Origin: SZUA-430 sp034440355 | Lineage (GTDB): Bacteria; Pseudomonadota; Alphaproteobacteria; Micropepsales; Micropepsaceae | Direction of reading: 5' to 3' | Assembly (NCBI GenBank): GCA_034440355.1 | Contig: JAWXBY010000166.1 | Coordinates: forward strand, 1 to 64,000 | Length of the DNA: 64,000 nt | Shown here: positions 43,836-51,890 of the stretch, in pieces | Layout of the letters: the number at the start of each line of letters is the position of its first letter | Numbering within the stretch: position 1 is the stretch's first letter | Notes under the pieces: model-generated | Databases searched by the model: none | Told to the model about the DNA's origin: nothing | What the model saw: only the letters and a program-made list of their open reading frames with translations | Translations under genes and position numbers: made by a program

Positions 43836-45142
43836 CGTCCGTTCGCGCGTGCGATGCGGCCCAGGTGGCGAGCGCTAGGTTTGAGCGTGCGCTTGAAGGT
43901 TTTGAGGTCGACGGCGACCAGGCCGAAATGCTTGCTGAAGCCCGAGGTCCATTCAAAATTGTCGAGCAGCGACCAGTAGAGGTAGCTGTGTACGAGGATG
44001 CCTTCGGCCAGGCATTCCTTCAGGCTGGTCAGAGCTTGGTCGATGAACGCGATGCGGCGGGTGTCGTCGTTCGTTGCGATGCCGCTTTCGGTGACGTAGA
44101 TGGGTTTGCCGATCGTCTTGTGGGCCCAGCGGATCGTGGCGCCCAGCGCCTGCGGATAGAATTCGTAACCGGCGTCGGTGAGTTCGGCGCCCTTGGGCGG
44201 GGACACCATGCCGTTCTCATCCACCCAGAAGCGCGTGTAGGTTTGGACGCCGATGAAGTCGGCGTGGGTGCGCGCGACGTTGACCCAATCGCCGTAGAGG
44301 CGGTCGCGCCACTTGTCGACGTTGGATGGCGCGCCTGTGGTCTGGATGTCCTGCGTCGTCAGCGTGAGGCCGACGGGGAGATTGGGCTGTGCCGCCTTCA
44401 TCGCGGCGTAGCCTTTGCGGTGCGCCTCTTGCAGCAGCGGCGTCGTGACGTCGGGGTCGGAGAAGGCGAGGCTTTTGAATTTCGGTGAGCCGGTCGCTGC
44501 GGCGGCGGCTTTCATCATCGCTTGGGCGGCGGGATTTTCGCCGGCGTTCGGCGCGAGGAGGCGGACCAGGTATTGGATGTTGGCTTCGTTGAAGGTGGTG
44601 GCGAGGTGCATCAACGGCCCTAAGCGCTCCGTCGTCTTGGCGCAGTAGCGGGCGAAGAGGTCGGGCGCGTCGGGTTCGTCGAAGCCGCCGCGGGCGGCGA
44701 ACCAGATCGGGGTCGTGAAGTGGTTGAACGTCACGACGGGTTTCAGGCCGTGCGCGCGGCAGGTCTCAAGCACCTTCGCGTAGTGATCGAGTTCGGCGTT
44801 CGAGAATTGGCCTTCGCTGGGTTCGACGCGCGACCATTCGATGCCGAGGCGGTAGCAGTTGAAACCGAGCCTTGCCGCGATCGCGATGTCTTCGGCGTAA
44901 CGGTGATAGCTGTCGCAGGCGTCGCCGGACCGTTCCTTGAACAGCGTCGGCTTCACGTTCTCGCGGATCCAGGCGTCGTTGTTGGTGTTGTTGCCTTCGC
45001 TTTGGTGCGCCGAGATCGCCGTGCCCCAGAGGAAATTCTTGGGAAAGCGGGCGGCGCTGGCCGGGCCGGCCGCGGCGCGGCTTGCGGCGCCAAGGCTCAG
45101 AGCCGTACCGGCGGCAATGACGCTACGACGGGAAATTTCCAT
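43832..45142 (-). CDS. Tat-exported GH1 beta-glucosidase
   Basis: A 436-residue glycoside hydrolase family 1 enzyme. A twin-arginine signal (EISRRSVIAAGTALSLG) is followed by FPKNFLWGTAISAHQSEGNN, the family opening. NCYRLGIEWSRVEP, the acid/base Glu in TFNEAN and the nucleophile Glu in IYVTESGIA complete the active site, with HSYLYWSLLDNFEW near the end. GH1 enzymes are mostly cytoplasmic, so a Tat-exported one is less usual. ATG 45140-45142 is the start; 32 further open codons upstream look noncoding. It should release glucose or similar sugars from beta-glycosides in the periplasm. Confidence 0.92.
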   Translation of the reverse strand: MEISRRSVIAAGTALSLGAASRAAAGPASAARFPKNFLWGTAISAHQSEGNNTNNDAWIRENVKPTLFKERSGDACDSYHRYAEDIAIAARLGFNCYRLGIEWSRVEPSEGQFSNAELDHYAKVLETCRAHGLKPVVTFNHFTTPIWFAARGGFDEPDAPDLFARYCAKTTERLGPLMHLATTFNEANIQYLVRLLAPNAGENPAAQAMMKAAAAATGSPKFKSLAFSDPDVTTPLLQEAHRKGYAAMKAAQPNLPVGLTLTTQDIQTTGAPSNVDKWRDRLYGDWVNVARTHADFIGVQTYTRFWVDENGMVSPPKGAELTDAGYEFYPQALGATIRWAHKTIGKPIYVTESGIATNDDTRRIAFIDQALTSLKECLAEGILVHSYLYWSLLDNFEWTSGFSKHFGLVAVDLKTFKRTLKPSARHLGRIARANGR

Positions 45143-45309
45143 GAAACGCCATCCGGTGGGAATTGAGCCTGGGCCAACCGTTGAATAACGCGCGACCAAA
45201 TTTGGGGCAATATCCGGGGGTCGCGCGTGGTCCCTCACCTTGATCTACATCACGGCCGCCTTGCGCGGGACGAGCCATCATCATCATCCAGAAGGAAAGG
45301 ATCAGACGC

Positions 45310-45762
45310 ATGATCAACGATAGACAACGCGCTTCGTCGCGCTTGCTCGCAACGGCTGCGGTGGCGGTCGCGTTGTCCGGCTGCGCGATGCACAAGGGCG
45401 ACGGCGGCATGCAGATGGGCGCCATGGGCAAAGGCCCGATGCATCAGATGATGGAGGAAATGGGCTGTGCGCATCCGCCATCGGGCATGGCGGCCATGGA
45501 GAAGCTGACGGCAACGGAAAAGCAGGCGCACATGAAGGCGCACATGCAGGAATGCAAAGCGAAGCTGCGCCGGCAAGCGACCGAGGAAGCCATGGCCAAG
45601 ATCGACACCTGCGTTGAGCAACGCACGAGCGGCAAGCATCACGGCAGACACATGAGCAAGACCAAGTTGCGCGAGATGATGATCGCGGATGTGCGCGCCT
45701 GCGCGAGTCAGGAGAAGGCGGCGACGCCATCCGATCCGAAGAGCCACGACGGTCACCACTGA
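45310..45762 (+). CDS. Met/His-rich lipoprotein, possible metal binder
   Basis: A 150-residue protein with a lipobox LSGC near residue 25. The mature start is Met- and His-rich (MHKGDGGMQMGAMGKGPMHQMM), then a helical region with KQAHMKAHMQECKAKL, two further Cys, and a His-rich C-terminus (DGHH). Met/His runs of this kind bind Cu(I) or other soft metals in periplasmic proteins; here this is inference. AGGAAAGG lies upstream of ATG 45310. It ends one base before the dinB stop on the other strand. No copper-export gene is nearby. Confidence 0.72.
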   Translation: MINDRQRASSRLLATAAVAVALSGCAMHKGDGGMQMGAMGKGPMHQMMEEMGCAHPPSGMAAMEKLTATEKQAHMKAHMQECKAKLRRQATEEAMAKIDTCVEQRTSGKHHGRHMSKTKLREMMIADVRACASQEKAATPSDPKSHDGHH

Positions 45763-47004
45763 TCAAAGGTCCTTCTCGGCGAGGCTGCGGAAATCGTCGG
45801 GAACGGAGCGCGGCCTGCCGAGCGCGGTCGATGCGTAGAAGATCACCTCCCAGCCGAAGCGGTCGCGGATGGCGTCGATGGCGCGGTCGGCGCGCGTGAG
45901 CGCCAGGCCTTTGCGCGTTCCGGGACGGCGGCCATCGTCGGCGAGGCCGAGCGGCAACTCCAATTGCAGGAGCGAGTCGCCTAATTGCGAAGCGGAGATC
46001 GCCAGCAGCGAGATCGTCTTCTCCTCAGGGTGATCGAGGAGCACGCCACGCACCAGATCGACGGCGATTTCATGCAGCGCGGTGGTCGCCGAAATCGGTG
46101 CGGGCAGCGTGATCGCGCGGGTGACCGACCTTAGATCGGCGAAGCGCACGCGCACGGTAACCGTCCGGCACGGGCGGTCCTTGGCGCGAAGGCGGCCGGC
46201 GATCCGTTCGGCGAGATGCTGCAGCACAGGCCGATAGACGTGCTCAGCCGCCGGTCTGCGACCGAGCGCCGATTGCGCCCCGGCGGAGTGCGCGCGGGTG
46301 CGCGTTTGGATTTCGCGCGGATCGCGGTTCCAGCTGAGCGCCGTCAGCTTTCGGCCGTTGGCGCGGCCCAGCAGGCACTCCATCGATTGCGGTGCGCTTT
46401 GCGCCAACTCCCCGATTGTCTCGATGCCCGATTGGGCGAGCTTTGCTTTGGTGGCTGGGCCAACACCCCACATCAAGTCGACCGGCAAGCCGTGGAGGAA
46501 TTCCAGCTCGACGCTGGGATCGACGATCACCAGTCCGTCGGGCTTGGCGACCTGCGAGGCGATCTTGGCGAGATGCTTCGTGCGCGCCACGCCGATCGAA
46601 ATCGGCAAGCCCAGTTCTGCGCGCACGCGCTCGCGGACCCTCGTTGCGATCTCTGCCGGCGCACCGAAGAGCCGCGCGGAGCCGGCGACGTCGGCGAACG
46701 CTTCGTCGATGGAAATCCGCTCGATGTCAGGCGTGTAGTCGCTCAAGACGCTAATCGCGGCGTCGCCAAGCCGTTGATATTCGCTGAAGTGGCCTTCGAC
46801 GAAGATGATGCCGGGGCAGAGTTCGCGCGCGCGCCGCCCGGGCATGCCGCTTCGAACGCCGAAGGCGCGCGCCTCGTATGATGCCGCAAGCACGACGCCG
46901 CCGCCGACCGCTATGGGCTTGCCGCGCAGCGACGGGTTCAGCAACTGCTCAACCGAAGCGTAGAAGGCATCCAAGTCCGCATGGAGAATTGCGGCGATTT
47001 CCAT
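45763..47004 (-). CDS. dinB: DNA polymerase IV
   Basis: A 413-residue Y-family polymerase. ILHADLDAFYASVEQ carries catalytic Asp10 and the steric-gate Tyr15, and SIDEAFADV carries Asp100-Glu101. YEARAFGVRSGMP and IGVARTKHLAKIASQVAKPDG follow, with the thumb and little-finger domains. The C-terminal LLQLELPLGL resembles a beta-clamp-binding motif (QLxLPL). It does error-prone bypass of damaged DNA. An alphaproteobacterial LexA box lies 24 bases upstream of the start, so it should be SOS-induced. It is convergent with the Met/His-rich lipoprotein. Confidence 0.95.
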   Translation of the reverse strand: MEIAAILHADLDAFYASVEQLLNPSLRGKPIAVGGGVVLAASYEARAFGVRSGMPGRRARELCPGIIFVEGHFSEYQRLGDAAISVLSDYTPDIERISIDEAFADVAGSARLFGAPAEIATRVRERVRAELGLPISIGVARTKHLAKIASQVAKPDGLVIVDPSVELEFLHGLPVDLMWGVGPATKAKLAQSGIETIGELAQSAPQSMECLLGRANGRKLTALSWNRDPREIQTRTRAHSAGAQSALGRRPAAEHVYRPVLQHLAERIAGRLRAKDRPCRTVTVRVRFADLRSVTRAITLPAPISATTALHEIAVDLVRGVLLDHPEEKTISLLAISASQLGDSLLQLELPLGLADDGRRPGTRKGLALTRADRAIDAIRDRFGWEVIFYASTALGRPRSVPDDFRSLAEKDL

Positions 47005-47027
47005 TGGACGACCGGTCGTGACGTTTA

Positions 47028-47042
47028 GAACATAACGCGAAC
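47028..47042 (-). promoter_or_regulatory. LexA (SOS) box of dinB
   Basis: On the minus strand the sequence reads GTTC-GCGTTAT-GTTC, the direct-repeat LexA site GTTC-N7-GTTC known from Alphaproteobacteria. It ends 24 bases before the dinB start codon, where it would block the promoter. Confidence 0.88.
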
Positions 47043-47086
47043 ATCACAACGACGTCAACCCAAATGCACGCTACTCTTCAAGGGCG

Positions 47087-47602
47087 TCACCGCTTGCAGC
47101 CGTCCGGCAGAGGGAAGATGGCGCTGAGGTCTTTTCCTTGCGCGCGTGCTTGCGTTTCCGCGCGCGCGTAGGTGTCGTCCATGTTGAGGTCGAAGCAATC
47201 GCGGGCGTGGCCGGTTTCAATTTGATAGAGGCCGATGTCTCTGCCGCCGAGATAGCAGAGACCGTACGTCGTGGGCGCCGTAGCGTCCGCTTGACCGACC
47301 TCGCATTTGATCGTCTTGCCCTCAACGAACGCACGGAGATTTGCCGTACTTTCCGGGCCGCCTGGTTGGCGCAGGTATTTGTCGTCGCGCGGCGCCACGA
47401 TTCCTCGCAGACGGATCGGGCGCGTGTCCGGTATCGCGACGGTGTCGTCGCTGATGACGCTCGCTTGCCCCGTGCGCTCCGTGCTCTGCGGGCTTTCTTT
47501 GAGGTTGAGCCAAACGATGCCAAACAAAGCGAGTGCAAGCGCGGCGAACACCAGGACGCGCATCATGAAGACGGTCAGCCGGCTCGTTTCGCCTGGATTC
47601 AT
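47087..47602 (-). CDS. Membrane-anchored SNase-like (thermonuclease) domain protein
   Basis: A 171-residue protein with an N-terminal membrane segment (about residues 10-32, LTVFMMRVLVFAALALALFG) and a periplasmic domain. It has the thermonuclease layout: SVISDDTVAIPDT, IRLRGIVAPRDD, STANLRAFVEGKTIKCEV, YGLCYLGGRDIGLYQIETGHA and a final LPDGCKR. The usual Asp of the IDAPE motif is replaced (IVAPRDD), so nuclease activity may be lost. ATG 47600-47602 overlaps the GNAT gene's stop by 4 bp; the open frame continues upstream. Confidence 0.75.
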   Translation of the reverse strand: MNPGETSRLTVFMMRVLVFAALALALFGIVWLNLKESPQSTERTGQASVISDDTVAIPDTRPIRLRGIVAPRDDKYLRQPGGPESTANLRAFVEGKTIKCEVGQADATAPTTYGLCYLGGRDIGLYQIETGHARDCFDLNMDDTYARAETQARAQGKDLSAIFPLPDGCKR

Positions 47603-48192
47603 GCGGCGTTGTCGCGGGCCAGCAAGGCTTCGTCCGACATCGGCGTTTGGCTCGCCCACACCTCGCGCGATCGCGTGTAGAGCAGGATTTCGACGTTACC
47701 GTTTCCGTCGGCTGCCGGCTTTGTGGTGCGACCCGACAAGGTCCAGCGCTTTTCTTCGAGCGCGCGGATCGCGGGGATGTTGGTCGACAGCGTCGTTGCG
47801 CGCTGAAATTTCAGATCCAAGTTCTCAAAGAAATGGCGGTTGACCCGCCATGACGTCTCGTGACGGACGTGCGTCTTGCGTTCGGGGATGTCGCCGATGA
47901 TGAGGTTGATCAGAAACTCCGAGCGCTTCCAATCGATGTAGTTCGACCATATGCCGATCATTTGGCCCCCTTCGCGCCGGAAGATGCCGAGCAGGTGGCT
48001 CTCGATCCGGTCGAACTTGCGCACGTATTTTTTGAAGTCGTCCGCCGTCATCTTCTTCGGGACCGTGTTCAGCATGCGCGCGGTGTTCGGGTCGGCGAGC
48101 CACTCGCCCCAATTGGCTATGTCGTCGTGTTCTTCAAGCGTGCGCACGAGGTAGTTCGGCGTTTCGATCGTGATGCTGATTGGCGCTCTCAT
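47599..48192 (-). CDS. GNAT-family N-acetyltransferase
   Basis: A 197-residue acetyltransferase. The GNAT pattern is YLVRTLEEHDDIANW, the central strand with GQMIGIWSNYIDWKRSEFLINLIIGD, and the C-terminal STNIPAIRALEEKRWTLSGR, where the Asn and Arg follow the RimJ/RimL-type layout. The acetyl-CoA loop is not of classical QxxGxG form. ATG 48190-48192 is chosen; the frame is open for 93 further codons but these look noncoding. Coupled to the SNase-like gene by an ATGA overlap. Substrate unknown. Confidence 0.82.
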   Translation of the reverse strand: MRAPISITIETPNYLVRTLEEHDDIANWGEWLADPNTARMLNTVPKKMTADDFKKYVRKFDRIESHLLGIFRREGGQMIGIWSNYIDWKRSEFLINLIIGDIPERKTHVRHETSWRVNRHFFENLDLKFQRATTLSTNIPAIRALEEKRWTLSGRTTKPAADGNGNVEILLYTRSREVWASQTPMSDEALLARDNAA

Positions 48193-48391
48193 GATGTCGT
48201 CTCTCCCTCGGCCGAACGTGAACCCAAAGCACGCCGCGGGATCCAAGATATCAAGCGCCGTCGTCCGCTGTGGCCGAAAGTTCTGTTGCCCACAACTCTT
48301 CCTGCCCGCCTCTGCGTTCGAAACAGGCAATCGCTTCCCTAAATTTTGCCGCGATTGATCGGTACCACCGTGCGGCTTGAGGGATTCTGTC

Positions 48392-48973
48392 ATGCGGCTT
48401 GCCGTTTCGATCGGTCTGGTGCTGTTCGCCGCGCTCACGTTGCCGGCGTTTGCACAGGACGATGAGGCCAAGGTCCGCGGCGTGATCGCCGCGTGGTATC
48501 AGCGCGTCGGCAAGGTGCCGGCGGACGCGCCTTGGTCGCTGATGGCGCCGGGGGCGATCGAAGGCGGACCGGGCTATGCGGAGATTCCCTATCAACCGCC
48601 CGAGCATCGCAGCCGGGCTGCCTATAACGGGCCGCTGCTCAACAACGAGATGGCCTCGAAGGCGCTGACGTTTGCGTACGACATCGACATGATGAAACTC
48701 GATCCCCGCCTCGCCAAGGTGAGGGTGTGGGAGCGCGGCTATTTTTTTGCGTCGGCGGCGCAGGTCACCTACGAGAATGCCGTGTCCACGATGTTCATCC
48801 TGGAGAAGCAGGACAACGGCGCGTGGCTGATCCTGGCGCACGAGGGCCATTCGGAGGGCATTCCGCCCAACAAGATCACGAAGCCGATGCCGGACTTGCG
48901 CGACCTCTATTATTCGAAATGCGGCTCGGCGTGCGACCCGGTCGCGGATGCGAAGAAAGCGAAAGAGTTCTAG
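48392..48973 (+). CDS. Hypothetical secreted protein (NTF2/SnoaL-like)
   Basis: A 193-residue protein with a Sec signal (residues 1-20, ending PAFA). The mature part has an initial helix VRGVIAAWYQRVGK, then beta segments VRVWERGYFFASAAQVTYENAVSTMFILEKQDNGAWLILAHEGH, the layout of DUF4440/SnoaL-like cone-shaped folds. A Cys pair (YSKCGSACDP) near the end may form a disulfide. ATG 48392 is the start. The stop shares a CTAG palindrome with the amidohydrolase gene. Function unknown. Confidence 0.75.
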   Translation: MRLAVSIGLVLFAALTLPAFAQDDEAKVRGVIAAWYQRVGKVPADAPWSLMAPGAIEGGPGYAEIPYQPPEHRSRAAYNGPLLNNEMASKALTFAYDIDMMKLDPRLAKVRVWERGYFFASAAQVTYENAVSTMFILEKQDNGAWLILAHEGHSEGIPPNKITKPMPDLRDLYYSKCGSACDPVADAKKAKEF

Positions 48974-50013
48974 TCGATGTTCAGGCGGTACACGCGTTTT
49001 GCCGTACCGCTGAACAAGGCCGTCTTTTCGTCCGCCGAATAGTCCTTCGCGAGGCGCTTGAACGAGTTCCACAGGGCGGTGTAGGTCGCGCCGAAGCGGT
49101 CGACGGGGAAGTTGCTTTCGAACATGCAGCGGTTGGCGCCGAAGGATTCGATGCAGGCTTCGACGTAGGGTTTCCATTGCGCGGCGAGAGTCTGCGACGT
49201 CTCGTCGGGGCCGGCCATGCGGGCGCGCCAGCCGCCGAAGGGCATCGGCAATCCGCCGACTTTCACGTTGACGTTGGGACAGTCGGCGAGCGTTTTGATG
49301 TTCTGGCGCCAGATGGCGAAGCGTTCCTCGCGCTTGCCTTTGTAGCGTCCGATGCCGAGCGGCGTGCCGACGTGGTCGAGCACGATGGTCGTTTCGGGAA
49401 AGGCGCGCGCGAGATCGATCAGGTCAGGCAGTTGCGGTTCGAGCAGCCAGGCGTCGAAGGACAGGCCGAGTTTGTGGAGGTGCTTGAAGCCGTCGCGGAA
49501 TTCTTTGCTGAGATAGAGGCCCGCGGTGTTTCTGCCCGACAGCGGACCCAGCACGTTCGGGTCTTCGTCGTAGGAGGCGGAGTGGCGGATGCCGCGGAAG
49601 CGGCCGTGGCCGGCGGCGATGTGCGAGCGCAGTACGTCTTCCGCCGCGTCGCCGATGCGCAGATTGACGTGGCCGACGATGCCGGCGCAGGCGCGCACGT
49701 CGCCATAAATGCCGCTGGCGGTCATGGCGGCGACGCCGTTCACGAATTCCGTTTCCCCGACGCATTTGAGGTGGTCGGGGCCGTCGGCGCGGTACATCGC
49801 GCCGCATTCCATGTAGACCGTCGCGCGCACGTTGTGGCCGCCGGTGATGTCGGCGAGAAGTTCGTCCAACAGATAACGCGGTATGTCGCGCAGAATGTCG
49901 ACGAAGCCGTGGTCGGAGGCCGGCAGGTTCTTGATGACGGCGGCGGGCCGGTCCCACAAGTGATGGTGCGGGTCGATGATCGGAAGGCCGGGCTCGAGGA
50001 TTTGCTCGCTCAT
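48970..50013 (-). CDS. Amidohydrolase-2 family protein
   Basis: A 347-residue metal-dependent hydrolase. IIDPHHHLWD (His16-18 in the region) is the HxH metal motif; RGIRHSASYDE, TIVLDHVGTPLG and RCMFESNFPVDRFG supply the further His and Asp ligands of the COG3618 type. Members hydrolyse lactones, decarboxylate aromatic acids or act on sugar acids. It ends the run of membrane protein, epimerase, VOC protein and amidohydrolase, 65 nt after the VOC gene. A lactonase-type role fits that context but is not shown. Confidence 0.87.
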   Translation of the reverse strand: MSEQILEPGLPIIDPHHHLWDRPAAVIKNLPASDHGFVDILRDIPRYLLDELLADITGGHNVRATVYMECGAMYRADGPDHLKCVGETEFVNGVAAMTASGIYGDVRACAGIVGHVNLRIGDAAEDVLRSHIAAGHGRFRGIRHSASYDEDPNVLGPLSGRNTAGLYLSKEFRDGFKHLHKLGLSFDAWLLEPQLPDLIDLARAFPETTIVLDHVGTPLGIGRYKGKREERFAIWRQNIKTLADCPNVNVKVGGLPMPFGGWRARMAGPDETSQTLAAQWKPYVEACIESFGANRCMFESNFPVDRFGATYTALWNSFKRLAKDYSADEKTALFSGTAKRVYRLNID

Positions 50014-50078
50014 GGTCGCCTCGTTCGGTGGTGCATTGTTTTGGCACCAACCGACGCCGACCGGAAGGGACTAATCGC

Positions 50079-50438
50079 TCACATCTCAAGCCGCGGCGCG
50101 CCGACGCGGATGAGGTTGCCGTTGAGGTCGACGAGGGCGAACTCCGGCGTGCCCCAAGGTTTGTCTTCGATCGGCATGAGTTTGCCCACCTTCGCCGCTT
50201 CGAACGCGCGATAGGTGGCGTTTAGGTCGTCGACGCAGAGATAGCAGGAGTGGTCCTTGATCGAGCCGTCGATGCCGGGCACCTCGAAGAACTGCAATTG
50301 GATGCCGCCGCGGACCATGAACAGGAACGAGTCCGGTGGATCCTGTTCGTGCGCGCAGATGAAGCCTAGCTTTTCGTAGAACGCGCGAGTCTCGGCGGAC
50401 TTGCGCATCGGCAATGTCGGAACGGCGAAGTCAGGCAT
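50079..50438 (-). CDS. VOC family protein (bleomycin-resistance type)
   Basis: A 119-residue VOC-fold protein: FAVPTLPMRKSAETRAFYEKLGF, FLFMVRGGIQLQFFEVP, CYLCVDDLNATYRAFEAA and a final FALVDLNGNLIRVG. The ATG at 50436-50438 lies inside the last codons of the epimerase gene (8-bp overlap). The His/Glu metal ligands are partly visible. Metal dioxygenase, isomerase or binding protein: the fold alone does not tell. Confidence 0.85.
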   Translation of the reverse strand: MPDFAVPTLPMRKSAETRAFYEKLGFICAHEQDPPDSFLFMVRGGIQLQFFEVPGIDGSIKDHSCYLCVDDLNATYRAFEAAKVGKLMPIEDKPWGTPEFALVDLNGNLIRVGAPRLEM

Positions 50439-51372
50439 GGGACACCTTGAACGAAAGGGCCGTGGCGGGGGCGCCGACCTCATACGGCGTGACGTCGGAC
50501 CAGAAGCGGCGGGTGAACTTCGTGCCGTCGACTTCGTAGGGGCGATCCCAGGTGAAGCCTACGTCCGCCACCTCTCGCAGGAAGCGCGAGAACAAGCCGA
50601 GCAATGGGAGGAGCCATAGGGGGATGGCTCTGATTCTTAATTTGACGTGGAGCGCGTCGGCGCCGAGTTGCAGAATCTCGCGCGGCGTGCGCGTCGGTGC
50701 GCACGGCATGTTCCAGACTTGGCCGAACGCGTCGTCCGGCGCGTCGAGCAGCGTGATCACGGCGCGCGCGATGTCGGGCACGTAGGCGAAGTCGTGGGGG
50801 ATATCGGGCGGCGCTAGCATGAACGCAGGCTCCCCTTGCGCGAGCCTGCCGAAGGCGCTGGCGCCCAGATGAGATGCGGGGACACCGGGGCCGTAGAAGT
50901 CGGTGCAGCGCAAGGCTGCGATGCGAACGCGGCCTGCGGCTGTGGCGGCCATCCAGATGCGGGTGACCTCGGAGAGGATCGCGGGCTTTTCCCCGCGTTT
51001 GGTCAGAGGCATGTCTTCGCGGCGCGGCTTGTTCTGCGGTCCCAGCATGTACAGGTTGTCGACGAAGACCGCGCGCGCGCCGGTTTCGGCGCAGGCTTCG
51101 ACAATGTTGGTGATCGTCTTCGGCCAGACTTTGCGCCACACGCGGGCGTCGTACGGGAAGCCCACGGCCAAGACGACTTGGCGTGCGCCGGTGATGGCTT
51201 GGCGAACGGATTGAGCGTCGAGGACGTCGCACGATCTGAAGGCCGCTTTCGCCGGCAGGTCGGTCGGGCGGCTGCGTTGAGCGACGCAGATTTCGTCGCC
51301 GCGAGCGGCGAGTGCTTGCGCGGTCGCGCGTCCGGCGGCGCCGTATCCGATGACGACGGTGAGGCCGGTCAT
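50431..51372 (-). CDS. NAD-dependent epimerase/dehydratase family protein
   Basis: A 313-residue extended short-chain dehydrogenase-like protein. The Rossmann loop is VVIGYGAAGRATAQALAARG; RQVVLAVGFPY is the second glycine-like strand, and VFVDNLYMLGPQ occupies the position of the catalytic YxxxK region. RIAALRCTDFYGPGVP is the substrate loop. The classical Tyr-x-x-x-Lys dyad is not obvious, so it may be a binding protein or an atypical reductase. It overlaps the upstream membrane-protein gene by 4 bp (ATGA). Confidence 0.85.
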   Translation of the reverse strand: MTGLTVVIGYGAAGRATAQALAARGDEICVAQRSRPTDLPAKAAFRSCDVLDAQSVRQAITGARQVVLAVGFPYDARVWRKVWPKTITNIVEACAETGARAVFVDNLYMLGPQNKPRREDMPLTKRGEKPAILSEVTRIWMAATAAGRVRIAALRCTDFYGPGVPASHLGASAFGRLAQGEPAFMLAPPDIPHDFAYVPDIARAVITLLDAPDDAFGQVWNMPCAPTRTPREILQLGADALHVKLRIRAIPLWLLPLLGLFSRFLREVADVGFTWDRPYEVDGTKFTRRFWSDVTPYEVGAPATALSFKVSHA

Positions 51373-51779
51373 TCGGATTCTCCGCGCGGCGACCATGCGC
51401 GCCAGCCGCTTGTCAGCAGGTAGCAGAAGAAGGTCACGACGGTGAGGGCCGTGTCGACGAGGATGATGTTGTTGGTGCTGTCGACGAAGGTCACGTTGGC
51501 TGCTGGGTCGGGTTTGACGAAATAGGCCAGGAAGATCGCGACGCCTGCTTTGTGAAAGAGGACAAGTTCCCAGATGCCCGTCATGCGACGCGGGAACAAT
51601 CCGAGGAGCGTGAAGAGGCCGGCGAAGACGAGGTAACCGAACATGCGCCACGCCTCGATGTTGACCCGCTCCGGCGGGAAGGAGTCGAAGGTCAGCGCCG
51701 GCGTCGCGAAGGCGCCGACGGAAGCGAGCCCGAGGCCGATCATTAGTATTCGGGCGAGGCGGTCGCGCGCGGGCGTCAT
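51369..51779 (-). CDS. Hypothetical four-helix membrane protein
   Basis: A 136-residue protein with four membrane segments (ILMIGLGLASVGAFA; MFGYLVFAGLFTLLGLF; AGVAIFLAYFV; ILVDTALTVVTFFCYLL). I do not recognise the family. ATG 51777-51779 follows GGAG at six bases; a start 15 bases earlier is weaker. It is the first gene of the epimerase operon and divergent from the LysR regulator across 111 bp, which makes it a likely target of that regulator. Confidence 0.75.
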   Translation of the reverse strand: MTPARDRLARILMIGLGLASVGAFATPALTFDSFPPERVNIEAWRMFGYLVFAGLFTLLGLFPRRMTGIWELVLFHKAGVAIFLAYFVKPDPAANVTFVDSTNNIILVDTALTVVTFFCYLLTSGWRAWSPRGESE

Positions 51780-51864
51780 GTCTCTCTCCTTCATGATTAG
51801 CGGCCGCGGGTTCGGCCCGTACTCCCAAGGTGGAGAGAACGTGGCCCATTGGGAATTTGCTAAC

Positions 51865-51885
51865 TTCGTTGGTCTGTTATACGAA
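51865..51885. promoter_or_regulatory. LysR-type T-N11-A box
   Basis: TTCGT-N11-ACGAA is a perfect interrupted palindrome of the LysR recognition type. It ends 5 bases before the lysR-type ATG at 51891 and lies in the divergent gap to the epimerase operon. Binding would control both directions; this is inferred from the match to the LTTR pattern. Confidence 0.6.
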
Positions 51886-51890
51886 AAACG

